NCBI GenBank assembly: GCA_000435495.1
Contig: FR884033.1
Coordinates: 14,922-53,714 of the forward strand
Source of the DNA: Firmicutes bacterium CAG:552
GTDB lineage: Bacteria > Bacillota > Clostridia > Christensenellales > Pumilibacteraceae
DNA length: 38,793 bases
Direction: 5' to 3'
Positions 15,809 through 24,612 of the stretch are shown here, piece by piece. Each line of letters opens with the position of its first letter. Within the stretch, counting starts at the first letter, position 1. Both the position numbers and the translations under genes were made by a program. The notes below the pieces were generated by a model that was given only the letters and a program-made list of their open reading frames with translations, made no database searches and had not been told where the DNA came from.

Positions 15809-16402
15809 CTAAGCTCGTTTGTCGTAGATTTCGTCGATTAGTCCGTATGCAAGAGCCTCTTCGGCAGACATATAATTGTCTCTGTCTACGTCCTTCTCCA
15901 CTTTCTCTTCCGGTTGTCCTGTCTTTTCTGCCATAATTCTTATCATTTTTTGCTTAGTTCGAATTATGTGCTTTGCAACTATTTCTATATCGCTCGCCTG
16001 ACCTTGAGCACCGCCCAAAGGCTGATGAATCATGACTTCACTGTTACGAAGCGCATATCTTTTGCCCTTAGCACCTGCCGTGAGCAAGAACGCCGCCATA
16101 GAAGCAGCCATGCCTACGCAAACCGTGCTTACGTCGCATTTGATATAATTCATCGTGTCGTATATACCCATGCCGGCAGTAACGCTACCGCCGGGACTGT
16201 TTATATATAAACAAATATCTTTATCCGCATCTTTGCTTTCTAGGTAAATAAGCTGAGCTATTACAAGGTTTGCAGTATAATCGTCTATCTCGCCGGTAAG
16301 AAAAATTATTCTGTCTTCCAGTAATCGAGAGTAAATATCATACGATCTTTCGCCTCTGTCGAGCTGCTCGACTACCATAGGAACTAACTGATTTTTAACC
16401 AT
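15809..16402 (-). CDS. clpP: ATP-dependent Clp protease proteolytic subunit
   Basis: ClpP forms the 14-subunit proteolytic chamber used by ClpX and related unfoldases. In the 197 residues the catalytic triad is S101 in GMAASMA, H126 in MIHQPLG and D171 at the start of DVDRDNYMSAEEA. The oligomerisation and oxyanion segment INSPGGSVTAGMGIYD is intact. The ATG has AGGAGG seven bases upstream. It lies 33 bases after tig. No propeptide is obvious. Confidence 0.97.
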   Translation of the reverse strand: MVKNQLVPMVVEQLDRGERSYDIYSRLLEDRIIFLTGEIDDYTANLVIAQLIYLESKDADKDICLYINSPGGSVTAGMGIYDTMNYIKCDVSTVCVGMAASMAAFLLTAGAKGKRYALRNSEVMIHQPLGGAQGQASDIEIVAKHIIRTKQKMIRIMAEKTGQPEEKVEKDVDRDNYMSAEEALAYGLIDEIYDKRA

Positions 16403-16435
16403 ATAGAGTCCTCCTTTTTGCCGGACAACCCTTCG

Positions 16436-17851
16436 TTATTCGGCTTTATCTTCTTTTTTAACAGATTTTTTGGTTGTTTTTTTCTTAGGAGCTTCTGTCT
16501 TTGTAGTTCCTTCTTTTTCTTCGGGTTGAGCCGAAGTTTCTTCTTTCTGTTCTTTGGTCTTCTTTTCCTTAGCCACGAAACTGTTGTTTTCCTTAAGAAA
16601 ATCCATAGTTCTCGTCATAAGGATCTCGTTGCGAATATACGGAAGTTGACCTGAAGCTTTAACTTCTTCTACCGATTTTTTAGTCTGATCTGCCAATTCT
16701 TTTACTTTTGCTTCGAGGTCTTCCTGCGAAACTTCGATGTTTGCCGCCTTAATTACGGCTTCCAACGTAAGTCTGGTTTTAACAGTATTAAGGGCTTCCT
16801 CTCTGCGATCTTTACGGAATTCCTCCATAGTGGTACCGCTGTACTTAAGATAATCCTCGAACTTCATTCCTCTGTATGCGTAGGAAAGTCTGTAGCTGAA
16901 GTCCTGAACGATATAATCTAGCTGCGTTTCGATCATTGCGTCGGGAATTTCGACCTTAGCGTCGTCGACGATTGCCTTTATAAGATTGTTCTCGTTTTCC
17001 GCTTCCGCTCTTGACTTCGCATTTTCCGTAAGAGTTTTTTTGATATCCTCTTTGTACTCGGCCAAAGTATCGAACTTAGAAGCTTCCTGCGCAAACGCAT
17101 CGTTAAGTTCGGGTAAAACTTTTACGGTAATCGAATTAAGTTTTACAGCAAACACAGCGTCTTTACCTGCAAGATCTTTTGCGTGATATTCTTCGGGGAA
17201 TTTAACTGTAATGTCCTTAGAATCGCCTACGTTCATTCCGATAAGTTGCTCTTCGAAGCCGGGAATAAACGTTTTGCTGCAGATAACCAAATCCTGTTTT
17301 TCGGCAGTGCCGCCGACAAATTTAACTCCGTCTACGCTGCCGCTGTAATCGATGTTTGCGGTATCGCCGTTTTTAAGAGCTCTGTCACTAACCTCTTCGT
17401 TACGGCTGAGACGTTCTCTTGCCCTTTCGAGTTCGGCTTTTACATCGCTCTGCTTAACAGTATACTCAACTTTGTCGAGTTTAATACCGGTATATTTGCC
17501 AAGTTGAACTTCGGGTTTTACCACTACTTCTACCGTAAACACCAACTCCTTGTCGTCGAACTTAGCAATATCCACTTGCGGCTCGTCAACAGGAAATATA
17601 TCTTCGTTTTCATCGAGTGCTTTGCTGTAGCCTTTGCGAACGCAATTGTTTATGGCGTCGTCGAAAAATACGCTTTGACCGTAGAAATTTTCTATCATTT
17701 TACGGGTTGCGTGTCCTTTACGAAATCCGGGTACGCTGTACTTACCTTTGGTCTTAAGGTAAGTTTGCTCTATTTCCGACTCCCACTCGTCGTGGCTTAC
17801 AGTGAAGGTAAATTTAACCGATCCTTCTTTCTTTTCTACTTGGTAATTCAT
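16436..17851 (-). CDS. tig: trigger factor (ribosome-associated chaperone)
   Basis: Trigger factor binds near the ribosomal tunnel exit and helps nascent chains fold. The 471 residues show the ribosome-binding N-domain with the signature VPGFRKGHATRKMIENFYG (usually GFRxGKxPR), a PPIase FKBP-type domain around 150-245 with GDTANIDYSG and FIPGFEEQLIGM, and the C-terminal chaperone arms. The last 45 or so residues are a low-complexity Lys, Glu and Thr-rich tail, longer than in most homologues. AAAGGAG precedes the ATG. It is the first gene of the clpP-clpX-lon-engB cluster, with a strong promoter at 17896-17924. Confidence 0.96.
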   Translation of the reverse strand: MNYQVEKKEGSVKFTFTVSHDEWESEIEQTYLKTKGKYSVPGFRKGHATRKMIENFYGQSVFFDDAINNCVRKGYSKALDENEDIFPVDEPQVDIAKFDDKELVFTVEVVVKPEVQLGKYTGIKLDKVEYTVKQSDVKAELERARERLSRNEEVSDRALKNGDTANIDYSGSVDGVKFVGGTAEKQDLVICSKTFIPGFEEQLIGMNVGDSKDITVKFPEEYHAKDLAGKDAVFAVKLNSITVKVLPELNDAFAQEASKFDTLAEYKEDIKKTLTENAKSRAEAENENNLIKAIVDDAKVEIPDAMIETQLDYIVQDFSYRLSYAYRGMKFEDYLKYSGTTMEEFRKDRREEALNTVKTRLTLEAVIKAANIEVSQEDLEAKVKELADQTKKSVEEVKASGQLPYIRNEILMTRTMDFLKENNSFVAKEKKTKEQKEETSAQPEEKEGTTKTEAPKKKTTKKSVKKEDKAE

Positions 17852-17895
17852 AATGCTCCTTTAGTGACACAAAAAAATTTATTTATGCAGGAGCT

Positions 17896-17924
17896 ATTGT
17901 AACATAACAAGAATCTTTTGTCAA
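17896..17924 (-). promoter_or_regulatory. sigma-A promoter of the tig-clpP-clpX-lon cluster
   Basis: TTGACA at 17919-17924 and TACAAT at 17896-17901 on the minus strand are exactly 17 bases apart. The start of transcription should lie near 17889, giving a 38-base leader before tig. The -35 box lies six bases from the -35 box of the opposing rqcH promoter. Confidence 0.88.
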
Positions 17925-17930
17925 ATTTAA

Positions 17931-17959
17931 TTGACTAACTAAGTTGAATAGAATATAAT
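17931..17959 (+). promoter_or_regulatory. sigma-A promoter of rqcH
   Basis: TTGACT at 17931-17936 and a consensus TATAAT at 17954-17959 are 17 bases apart on the plus strand. Transcription should start near 17966, about 31 bases before the rqcH ATG. It is divergent from the tig promoter. Confidence 0.87.
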
Positions 17960-17996
17960 AAAATAATAAAAAATACGACAAAAGGCGATTTTTTTT

Positions 17997-19670
17997 ATGA
18001 GCGACGCACTTCTTTATTCTTTCGTCGGTTCCGAACTCGACAAAATGCTCGGCGGAGGCAGAATCGATAAAATCTCGATGCCTAACGCCTACGATATTAT
18101 TTTAAAAATCAGAACCGGCAAACAAAACTTTGACCTGCTGATTTCCTCATTGCCGATGCAGCCGAGAATGCACATAACCACTTCTCCGTACGAAAATCCC
18201 CTTAAATCTCCTTCATTTTTGATGCATTTGCGTAAGCACATAGGCGGCGCAATAATCGAAAATGTTTGCACTATAAAATACGAGCGAGTGATTTGTTTGA
18301 AGTTGCTTTCGAGAGAAGAATTCGAATACAAACACTACGAGTTGTACGTGGAACTTACCGGCAAGTATTCTAACATAGTGCTGGTATGCAACGAAACAGT
18401 TTCGGACTGTCTCAAACATATTACGCCTGATGTTTCGTCAAAACGCATAGTTTTACCCGGTGCAAAATATAAAGGCGTTCCGAAGCAAGAAAAACTTACG
18501 CCCGACGACGATTCGATTGCTTCGATGCTTGACGAATACAAAGGCGATCGAATCGAAAGTTACCTTCAATCGATTATGTGCGGTTCACCGTCAAGTATAA
18601 AGGAGGCTGTTGCCAGGGCGAAAACGGCGAATGGAATAAACACAGACGGCGCCAGCATACTTAACGAAGTGCGTAGAATGTATGTCGAAAAGGATCCTTG
18701 CTTAATTATCAAAGACGGACGATACGTCGAATTCCTCACTTCCCCTTACATCACAAAGCCAGGAGAAATTAAAAAATTCCCCACCGTAAATCAATGTCTC
18801 GATGAATTTTACAGACAAACAGCTTCTGCGGAAACGGGCAATGCTCAACTGAAAAGACTACACTCCATACTTAAAAACGCAATAAAACGAGCAAACAAAA
18901 AACTTGACGATCTCAGATTAAGGTTAAATGACTGCCTCGATTACGAAAACGATCGAATCTGCGGCGAGCTGATAACGGCAAATATGTATATGATCCCGCA
19001 AAAAAGCAAAGGTGTAACCGTCCTTAACTACTATACAGGCGAACAGCAAAAAATCAAGCTCGACGAAAATTTGACTGCGGCGGAAAACGCTCAGGCATAT
19101 TTTAAGTCGTATGCGAAAAAGAAAAATTCACTGCAAAAAACACAACAACAAATAGACGAAACCGTAGAAAATCTTTCAAAATACGACGATGCGTCGGAGT
19201 CATTCGACTTAAGCAAGACAAGAGCGGACATCGCAGATATAGAACTCGAACTTAGAGCATTGCATCTGTTGGAAAGAAAGCCGCAAAAAGCAAAACAGGA
19301 AAAATCGTCACCCTTAAGCGTTACGTACAAGGGCGCAAAAATAGAAATCGGAAAAAACAACGTGCAAAACGATCGACTCTGGAAATCGGCCGTAGGAAAA
19401 GATATATGGTTGCACGTTAAAGATAATCGAGGAAGCCACTGCATAGTCAGAGGCAGCGACAACGAAGAAGTAATACTGATTGCGGCAAGGCTTGCCGCAT
19501 ACTACAGCAAAGCAAGATATTCGGACAAAGTCGCAGTCGACTACACGTATGCAAAATTTGTGAAACAAATACACGGAGGCGGTTTCGGTAAAGTAACCTA
19601 CACCAACCAAAAAACTTTATTTGTAAAACCTCTAAGCCTCGAGGAATTAAAATCATACGATGAAATTTAA
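17997..19670 (+). CDS. rqcH: Rqc2 homologue RqcH (NFACT protein)
   Basis: RqcH binds stalled 50S-peptidyl-tRNA complexes and adds C-terminal alanine tails that mark the chains for degradation. The 557 residues follow the NFACT layout: NFACT-N from residue 1, helix-hairpin-helix region near 180-215, a coiled coil around 285-400, and the NFACT-R domain with DIWLHVKDNRGSHC and AAYYSKARYS near 460-500 and VDYTYAKFVKQ after it. The D97-R98 pair important in Bacillus RqcH aligns with E96-R97 here, and NRGSH replaces the usual xPGSH. A moderate AAGGCG site precedes the ATG. It is the only complete plus-strand gene, divergent from tig. Older databases call this family fibronectin-binding protein A. 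Confidence 0.93.
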   Translation: MSDALLYSFVGSELDKMLGGGRIDKISMPNAYDIILKIRTGKQNFDLLISSLPMQPRMHITTSPYENPLKSPSFLMHLRKHIGGAIIENVCTIKYERVICLKLLSREEFEYKHYELYVELTGKYSNIVLVCNETVSDCLKHITPDVSSKRIVLPGAKYKGVPKQEKLTPDDDSIASMLDEYKGDRIESYLQSIMCGSPSSIKEAVARAKTANGINTDGASILNEVRRMYVEKDPCLIIKDGRYVEFLTSPYITKPGEIKKFPTVNQCLDEFYRQTASAETGNAQLKRLHSILKNAIKRANKKLDDLRLRLNDCLDYENDRICGELITANMYMIPQKSKGVTVLNYYTGEQQKIKLDENLTAAENAQAYFKSYAKKKNSLQKTQQQIDETVENLSKYDDASESFDLSKTRADIADIELELRALHLLERKPQKAKQEKSSPLSVTYKGAKIEIGKNNVQNDRLWKSAVGKDIWLHVKDNRGSHCIVRGSDNEEVILIAARLAAYYSKARYSDKVAVDYTYAKFVKQIHGGGFGKVTYTNQKTLFVKPLSLEELKSYDEI

Positions 19671-19680
19671 ACGTTTAAAT
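19665..19680. repeat. 16-base perfect palindrome over the rqcH stop codon
   Basis: ATTTAAACGTTTAAAT is its own reverse complement and contains the TAA stop of rqcH. It is too AT-rich and lacks a loop to form a stable RNA hairpin. The next 180 bases hold no gene I can support, only AT-rich sequence with two TTTAATTAAAA-like stretches. Confidence 0.4.
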
Positions 19681-19862
19681 GAACGTGACATATACAAGAA
19701 TGCGCCGAATCATCGTTTTAATTAAAAATCTCTTGCAAATACGCAAAAGACTTAATCCTATTTTTAGCAATAAATATTTGGTATGAATCTCTGCAAAAAA
19801 ACGCTGACTTATATAAGCGAACCTTCACGCTTTAATTAAAACTCAAAACAATAAACTGTAAC

Positions 19863-19909
19863 AAAAAAACGACTACCGTTAGCCGAAAATGCCGACGATA
19901 GTCGTTTTT
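19863..19909. terminator. bidirectional terminator between rqcH and ftsY
   Basis: ACGACTACCG and CGATAGTCGT form a ten-pair stem (one G-U in RNA) from 19869 to 19905. It is flanked by seven As on the left and a T-rich run on the right, so it works in both directions for the convergent rqcH and smc-ftsY transcripts. It lies next to the ftsY stop codon but about 200 bases after rqcH. Confidence 0.85.
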
Positions 19910-19912
19910 GTT

Positions 19913-20812
19913 TTAATCGAATAATCCGTCTACGAAAGATTTGCTGTCAAAATCTTCGAGGTCGTCTATCCCCTCTCCTACGCCTACGTACACTACCGGA
20001 ACGGATAGTTGAGCTGCTATCGAAAGAACAACGCCGCCTTTTGCCGTACCGTCGAGTTTTGTGAGAATTATTCCGTCTATGTCTATTATTTCGTCAAAAA
20101 CATCGACTTGACTTATTGCGTTTTGTCCTGTAGTTGCATCCAAAACTATATAATTAAGCTTCATCGCATCCGGATACTCTTTGTCAACCACGGAAGTAAT
20201 CTTAGAAAGCTCGTTCATAAGATTTTTCTTATTATGCAATCTTCCGGCAGTATCGATAAGCAGCACATCCGTTTTTTTACTCTTTGCGCTTTGCAAGGCG
20301 TCATACACAACCGCTCCCGGATCTGCCCCTTCTTCGTGTTTTATTATGCGTACGCCTGCCCTTTCGGCCCAAACCGTAAGTTGATCTGCTGCTGCGGCTC
20401 TAAAAGTGTCTGCGGCAGCCAAAGTCACCGTTTTCCCTTGCAAAACGAATTTTTTAGCAAGTTTACCTATCGCAGTCGTCTTTCCTACACCGTTAACTCC
20501 GGCGACCATAACAACCAGAGGATATTCATAAACAGGTAACTCGTTTTCATCCAAAAGCTCTTGAAGTATTGACTTAAGTTCGTCTTTTACCTGCTCTCTC
20601 GACCTTATCATTTTTTCGTTAACTGCATCTTTGAGCCTTTCGAGAATTTCTTCGGCAGTATCGTAACCCGTGTCTGCAGATATAAGGACGTCTTCAAGTT
20701 CCTCATAAAACTCGTCGTCAAGCGCTCCGCCGGTAAACAATTTGTTAAAAGCAAACGAAATTCTATCTCTGGTTTTTGCTAAACCGTTTTTAATTTTACT
20801 GAAAAGTCCCAT
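19913..20812 (-). CDS. ftsY: signal recognition particle receptor FtsY
   Basis: FtsY is the membrane-docking GTPase partner of Ffh. The 299 residues are essentially the NG domain without a long acidic A domain: an amphipathic start MGLFSKIKNGLAKTRDRI, P-loop GVNGVGKTT at 105-113, LAAADTFRAAAADQL, LLIDTAGRLHNK, and TKLDGTAKGGVVL near the C-terminus. The ATG follows the smc stop by five bases with a GGAG site inside the end of smc. The smc-ftsY pairing is standard in Firmicutes, though ylxM-ffh, usually next, lies about 10 kb away here. Confidence 0.97.
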   Translation of the reverse strand: MGLFSKIKNGLAKTRDRISFAFNKLFTGGALDDEFYEELEDVLISADTGYDTAEEILERLKDAVNEKMIRSREQVKDELKSILQELLDENELPVYEYPLVVMVAGVNGVGKTTAIGKLAKKFVLQGKTVTLAAADTFRAAAADQLTVWAERAGVRIIKHEEGADPGAVVYDALQSAKSKKTDVLLIDTAGRLHNKKNLMNELSKITSVVDKEYPDAMKLNYIVLDATTGQNAISQVDVFDEIIDIDGIILTKLDGTAKGGVVLSIAAQLSVPVVYVGVGEGIDDLEDFDSKSFVDGLFD

Positions 20813-20817
20813 CGTTG

Positions 20818-23800
20818 TTATGCTCCGATTTTTTCTGCCGCATGCTGAACTGCTTCGCTGAGTTTAACGGACACTATTTTACTTACGCCTTTTTCTTCCA
20901 TGGTAACGCCGTATAGGTTATCCGCAAGTTCCATTGTGGGTTTTCGGTGAGTAATAACGATGAACTGCGTTTCTTCGGAAAATCTGCGCAAATACTTAGC
21001 AAATCTCGATGCGTTTGCATCGTCGAGAGCTGCCTCTATTTCGTCAAGCACACAGAACGGCATAGGCTTTAGTTTTAAAATCGCAAAAAGGATAGCAATT
21101 GCGGTAAGAGCCTTTTCTCCGCCGCTTAAAAGCGAGATGCTTTGAAGTTTTTTCTGCGGCGGCTGAGCTACGATTTCCACACCGGCAGCCAAAGGATCGT
21201 CGCTTTCAAGCAAAAGTAAATCCGCATTGCCTCCGTCAAATAACTCTTTAAATATTTTTACGAAGTTAGTTCTAATTTTTTCGAATTGATCGTTAAATAT
21301 GCTCAACATCTCGGCTGACAATTCTTTGATTATTTTAACAAGATCTTCTTCCGCACGTTCCAGGTCGATGCGCTGACTGTCAAGGTTATTAAACTCCTCG
21401 GCAACGACTTTGCTTTGTTCGATAGCGTCTATATTGACGTTACCCAAAGCCGCTATCTGTCTCTTTAGCTTATTTATCATAGGCGAAGCTTGCGTTATAT
21501 CGAATTCTGCTGCTTTAAATTGCAAACAACCTTCATAATCGAGCATATACTCTTCCGCTATGCGCTGCTCCATGTTTTCTATGTCGGTATCGACTTTACT
21601 CAGCTGATATTCTTCGTTTAACTTCCTTTCGTTCAGTTGTTGTAACAGCTCGGCATATTTAGTTCGCTTTTCGTCGATAACCGAAATTTCGTTTATCACG
21701 TTTTTTTTGTATTCGTCAAGCGTCGCAAGCTGCTCTTTTACGGCTTTAACTTTGTCCGAATCGCTTTCGCCCTCGCTTTCTGCCAATATATTAAGCTTAT
21801 TATCTACTTCTTTTGCAGAAATTTTATTAGCCTCTATTTGCTCGTTATTGGCAGAAATCTTTTGCGACGAACTTTCTATATCCGACTCCAATCTCTCAAT
21901 ATCCGCCGACAGACTGTCTGCAGCAGTACTTAAACCGTTAACTTTGATAACCAAAGCGGTAACTTCATCTCGGAGCTTATCATGTTTACTGCGCAACTCT
22001 TCGATTTGCTTTTGTTTGCTTTCGTTTTGCTCGCTTGCCACGGCACGCTTGGTCTTTATCAGCTCCTCGAGTTCGCCTACGCTGTCAATGGACTCGGTTA
22101 TTTCCGCAATACGAGCAGTATCTCTGTCAAAAACGTATTTTAACGCTATATAATCTTTTTGCGCTTGTTGCAAATCGACATTTACCGAGGACAACGTTTC
22201 CGACTTTGTCGCTTGCTCTACTTCGTAAGCATGCGCTTTTTCTCTCAGCTCCTTAACCGTATTGTCCAAAATTGCCTTTTGCGAATTCAATTCGGCTTTT
22301 TTTGCAGACAATACGGATAATTTCCGCTCAATCTCCGCAAGCGTGGTAGTAAGCTCCTTTAACTCTCTTTCATGAGTGAATATGTTAGAGAAATTTCTGT
22401 CGTTTTTACTACCGCCGGTAATTGAACCTTGCGGGTTAATTATATCACCGTCAAGAGTAACGATTTTAAACGAATATCCTGTGGCTCGAGCCAAACTAAC
22501 CGCAGTATCCATATCTTCTACGATTACGGTTCCGCCCAACAAGCCTTCTATAACTCTCGAATATTTGGGATCGAAAGCAATTACGTCGCTCGCCTTTCCG
22601 TAGCAGCCTTTTCCGTTGATAAAAGAACTGTACCTGAAATCTATATCCCTCGGCTTGACCGAGGATATAGGCAAAAACGTCACTCTACCTCGTCTGTTAC
22701 GCTTTAAATGATCTACGAGATATTTTGCGTCGTCTTCCGTACGAACTACTATGTTTTGTATAGCGGCGCCTAACGCCATCTCTATTGCCGTTTCAAACTT
22801 AGGTTTGACGTTAATAAGTTCGGCAACGACTCCTTCTATCTTAGAGCTTAACTCTTTATTGTTTTTTGCGTCTATAAGCAAATTTTTAACGCTGTTGTTG
22901 TAAGAATCGTAGCTTGTTTTTATGTCGTATAATATTCGGTACTGACCTTTTTTTGTATGGTAAGTGTTGCTTACGTCATCGAAATCGGCATTTAATTCGT
23001 TAATTTCGGCAGCCAACGCATTGCTTTTTGCATACGCTTTGCTCAGCTCGTCGACAGCAACGTTTTTGTCTGTTTCCGCCTTAATGACTGCGTTCGACAA
23101 TTCTTTCGCTCGAGGCTCGAGTTCATCTATTTTGGCAACGAATTCCTTTAATCTGGACTCGAAATCCGCTACTCTTTCGTTAAGTCCGTCCCGTTCGGCA
23201 AGCAATCTTGACATATTGGACTTAATGTCGGTAAGTTTTTCGATAGCCTCCAGTTCTTCTCTTCGGGCATTTGCCACTTCATCGGCATTAGCGGTCAATT
23301 CGTCGGCAGCTGCCAAAAACTCATCGTTTTTGTTTGCTCTGTCAATCTCCGCCTGCCTCAACTGAACCTGCAAATCGGCAAGTTCGACTTTTTTATTTAC
23401 GAGCACGTTTTCGTTTTCTTTTTTGAGCGCAATAAGTCCCATGTTTTCATCCGAAAGCGTTTGATTGTTTTCTTTTAAATGCGAAAGTTGCTGATTGAGA
23501 AGTTTAATTTCGCCGGCTTTATCTGCAATTCCTACTGTAAGAACGACAAGCTTGTCTCGCAAAGATTCGATATCTTTGTCTACCGTCTCTCTACTCTCCA
23601 TTATCGAGCGATAATCTTTGATAAGTTGATCGTTTTCCTGCTGACGAAGAGCTATTTCGTCAATAACGCCTTTAAGTCGCTCGCCGATAACAAACTTAGA
23701 ATGATTTGCCGTTTCTCTCTGATAAATATATGCATTGATTTCATTAAAACGAAGCTGCTCATGAAATTCAAGGTATTTTTTTGCGGTCTCGGCTTGCTTC

Positions 23801-24432
23801 ATGAGCGGTTCGAGCTGACGCTCTTTTTCCCGAAGAATGTCGTTTACTCGGCTCATGTTATCACGGGTCCTGACAAGTTTTCGTTCAGATTCCAATTTTC
23901 GAGACTTAAATTTGGAAATGCCGGCAGCTTCTTCGAAAATAGTTCGTCTGTCTTCCGGTTTAGATGACAAAAGTTCGTCTATTCGACCTTGTCCGATTAT
24001 GCTGTAGCCTTCTCTGCCCATACCTCCGTCTCTAAGCAAATCCGTTATGTCTTTTAGTCTGCAAGGAGTGCCGTTTATTAAATATTGGCTTTCGCCGCTT
24101 CGATAGAGTCTGCGAGAAATTACGACCTCGGTATAATCCATATTAGCAAAAAGCTGATGATCGGTATTGTCGAAATATAAATTTACTTCGCTAAACGACA
24201 TCGATTTCCTTTTTTCGGTACCGTTAAAAATAACGTCCTGCATATTGTTACCTCTAAGGAGTTTCGCCGATTGTTCACCCAGCACCCACCTTATGGAATC
24301 CGCAACGTTACTCTTACCGCAACCGTTAGGTCCGACTATTGCCGTTATACCCTCGCCGAACTCGACAGGCAGTTTGTCGGCAAAAGATTTAAATCCGTAA
24401 ACTTCTAACTTTTTGAACTTCAAAATAAACAC
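20818..24432 (-). CDS. smc: chromosome partition protein SMC
   Basis: SMC with ScpA and ScpB condenses and segregates the chromosome. The 1204-residue protein has the complete layout: N-terminal ATPase half with Walker A GPNGCGKS at 34-41, long coiled coils, a hinge near 500-670 with RRGRVTFLPIS and GGTVIVEDMD, and the C-terminal half with signature LLSGGEKALTAIAIL and Walker B FCVLDEIEAALDDAN. I use the GTG at 24432; a TTG three codons on, with GCGGGTG six bases before it, is an equally possible start. The gene has its own promoter after the rnc terminator and precedes ftsY. Confidence 0.97.
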   Translation of the reverse strand: MFILKFKKLEVYGFKSFADKLPVEFGEGITAIVGPNGCGKSNVADSIRWVLGEQSAKLLRGNNMQDVIFNGTEKRKSMSFSEVNLYFDNTDHQLFANMDYTEVVISRRLYRSGESQYLINGTPCRLKDITDLLRDGGMGREGYSIIGQGRIDELLSSKPEDRRTIFEEAAGISKFKSRKLESERKLVRTRDNMSRVNDILREKERQLEPLMKQAETAKKYLEFHEQLRFNEINAYIYQRETANHSKFVIGERLKGVIDEIALRQQENDQLIKDYRSIMESRETVDKDIESLRDKLVVLTVGIADKAGEIKLLNQQLSHLKENNQTLSDENMGLIALKKENENVLVNKKVELADLQVQLRQAEIDRANKNDEFLAAADELTANADEVANARREELEAIEKLTDIKSNMSRLLAERDGLNERVADFESRLKEFVAKIDELEPRAKELSNAVIKAETDKNVAVDELSKAYAKSNALAAEINELNADFDDVSNTYHTKKGQYRILYDIKTSYDSYNNSVKNLLIDAKNNKELSSKIEGVVAELINVKPKFETAIEMALGAAIQNIVVRTEDDAKYLVDHLKRNRRGRVTFLPISSVKPRDIDFRYSSFINGKGCYGKASDVIAFDPKYSRVIEGLLGGTVIVEDMDTAVSLARATGYSFKIVTLDGDIINPQGSITGGSKNDRNFSNIFTHERELKELTTTLAEIERKLSVLSAKKAELNSQKAILDNTVKELREKAHAYEVEQATKSETLSSVNVDLQQAQKDYIALKYVFDRDTARIAEITESIDSVGELEELIKTKRAVASEQNESKQKQIEELRSKHDKLRDEVTALVIKVNGLSTAADSLSADIERLESDIESSSQKISANNEQIEANKISAKEVDNKLNILAESEGESDSDKVKAVKEQLATLDEYKKNVINEISVIDEKRTKYAELLQQLNERKLNEEYQLSKVDTDIENMEQRIAEEYMLDYEGCLQFKAAEFDITQASPMINKLKRQIAALGNVNIDAIEQSKVVAEEFNNLDSQRIDLERAEEDLVKIIKELSAEMLSIFNDQFEKIRTNFVKIFKELFDGGNADLLLLESDDPLAAGVEIVAQPPQKKLQSISLLSGGEKALTAIAILFAILKLKPMPFCVLDEIEAALDDANASRFAKYLRRFSEETQFIVITHRKPTMELADNLYGVTMEEKGVSKIVSVKLSEAVQHAAEKIGA

Positions 24433-24531
24433 CCGCTACAAAATAAATTAACGTTGTTTGCGGTCATAGGCGCAATAAACGACAAAAATATCGCAAATGC
24501 TATCGATAGCTATACAATATTTCGCTTATAT

Positions 24532-24560
24532 ACTATATCATTTTTACGTATAAAAATCAA
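24532..24560 (-). promoter_or_regulatory. sigma-A promoter of smc-ftsY
   Basis: TTGATT at 24555-24560 and TATAGT at 24532-24537 on the minus strand are 17 bases apart, with TGA as an extended -10. The -35 box lies in the 3' arm and T run of the rnc terminator. The predicted leader is about 93 bases and holds the 12-base palindrome GCTATCGATAGC at 24499-24510. Confidence 0.68.
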
Positions 24561-24585
24561 CCGATTTGCAATGCGAACCGGTTGA
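24552..24585 (-). terminator. intrinsic terminator after rnc
   Basis: TCAACCG and CGGTTGA form the outer stem (24557-24585), continued by five more pairs after one mismatch, with a three-base loop; five Ts follow on the minus strand. It lies 27 bases after the rnc stop codon and separates rpmF-plsX-rnc from smc-ftsY. Confidence 0.78.
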
Positions 24586-24612
24586 AAAAATAATTCTAAC
24601 TTAAGAATATTG

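Noticed and set aside
17183..17902. 239-codon plus-strand frame
   Set aside because: Antisense to trigger factor and extending over its promoter; aromatic-rich shadow with no ribosome binding site or family signature.
16403..17990. CtsR or CIRCE heat-shock operators upstream of tig-clpP-clpX
   Set aside because: I looked for GGTCAAA repeats and TTAGCACTC inverted repeats near the promoter and found neither.
19679..19786. 35-codon plus-strand frame after rqcH, basic and hydrophobic
   Set aside because: No ribosome binding site or promoter, and its ATG lies in the AT-rich palindrome. Nothing supports translation.
24432..24612. SRP RNA or other structured RNA near smc and ftsY
   Set aside because: The gap is explained by the rnc terminator, a promoter and an AT-rich leader; no SRP RNA tetraloop domain was recognised.
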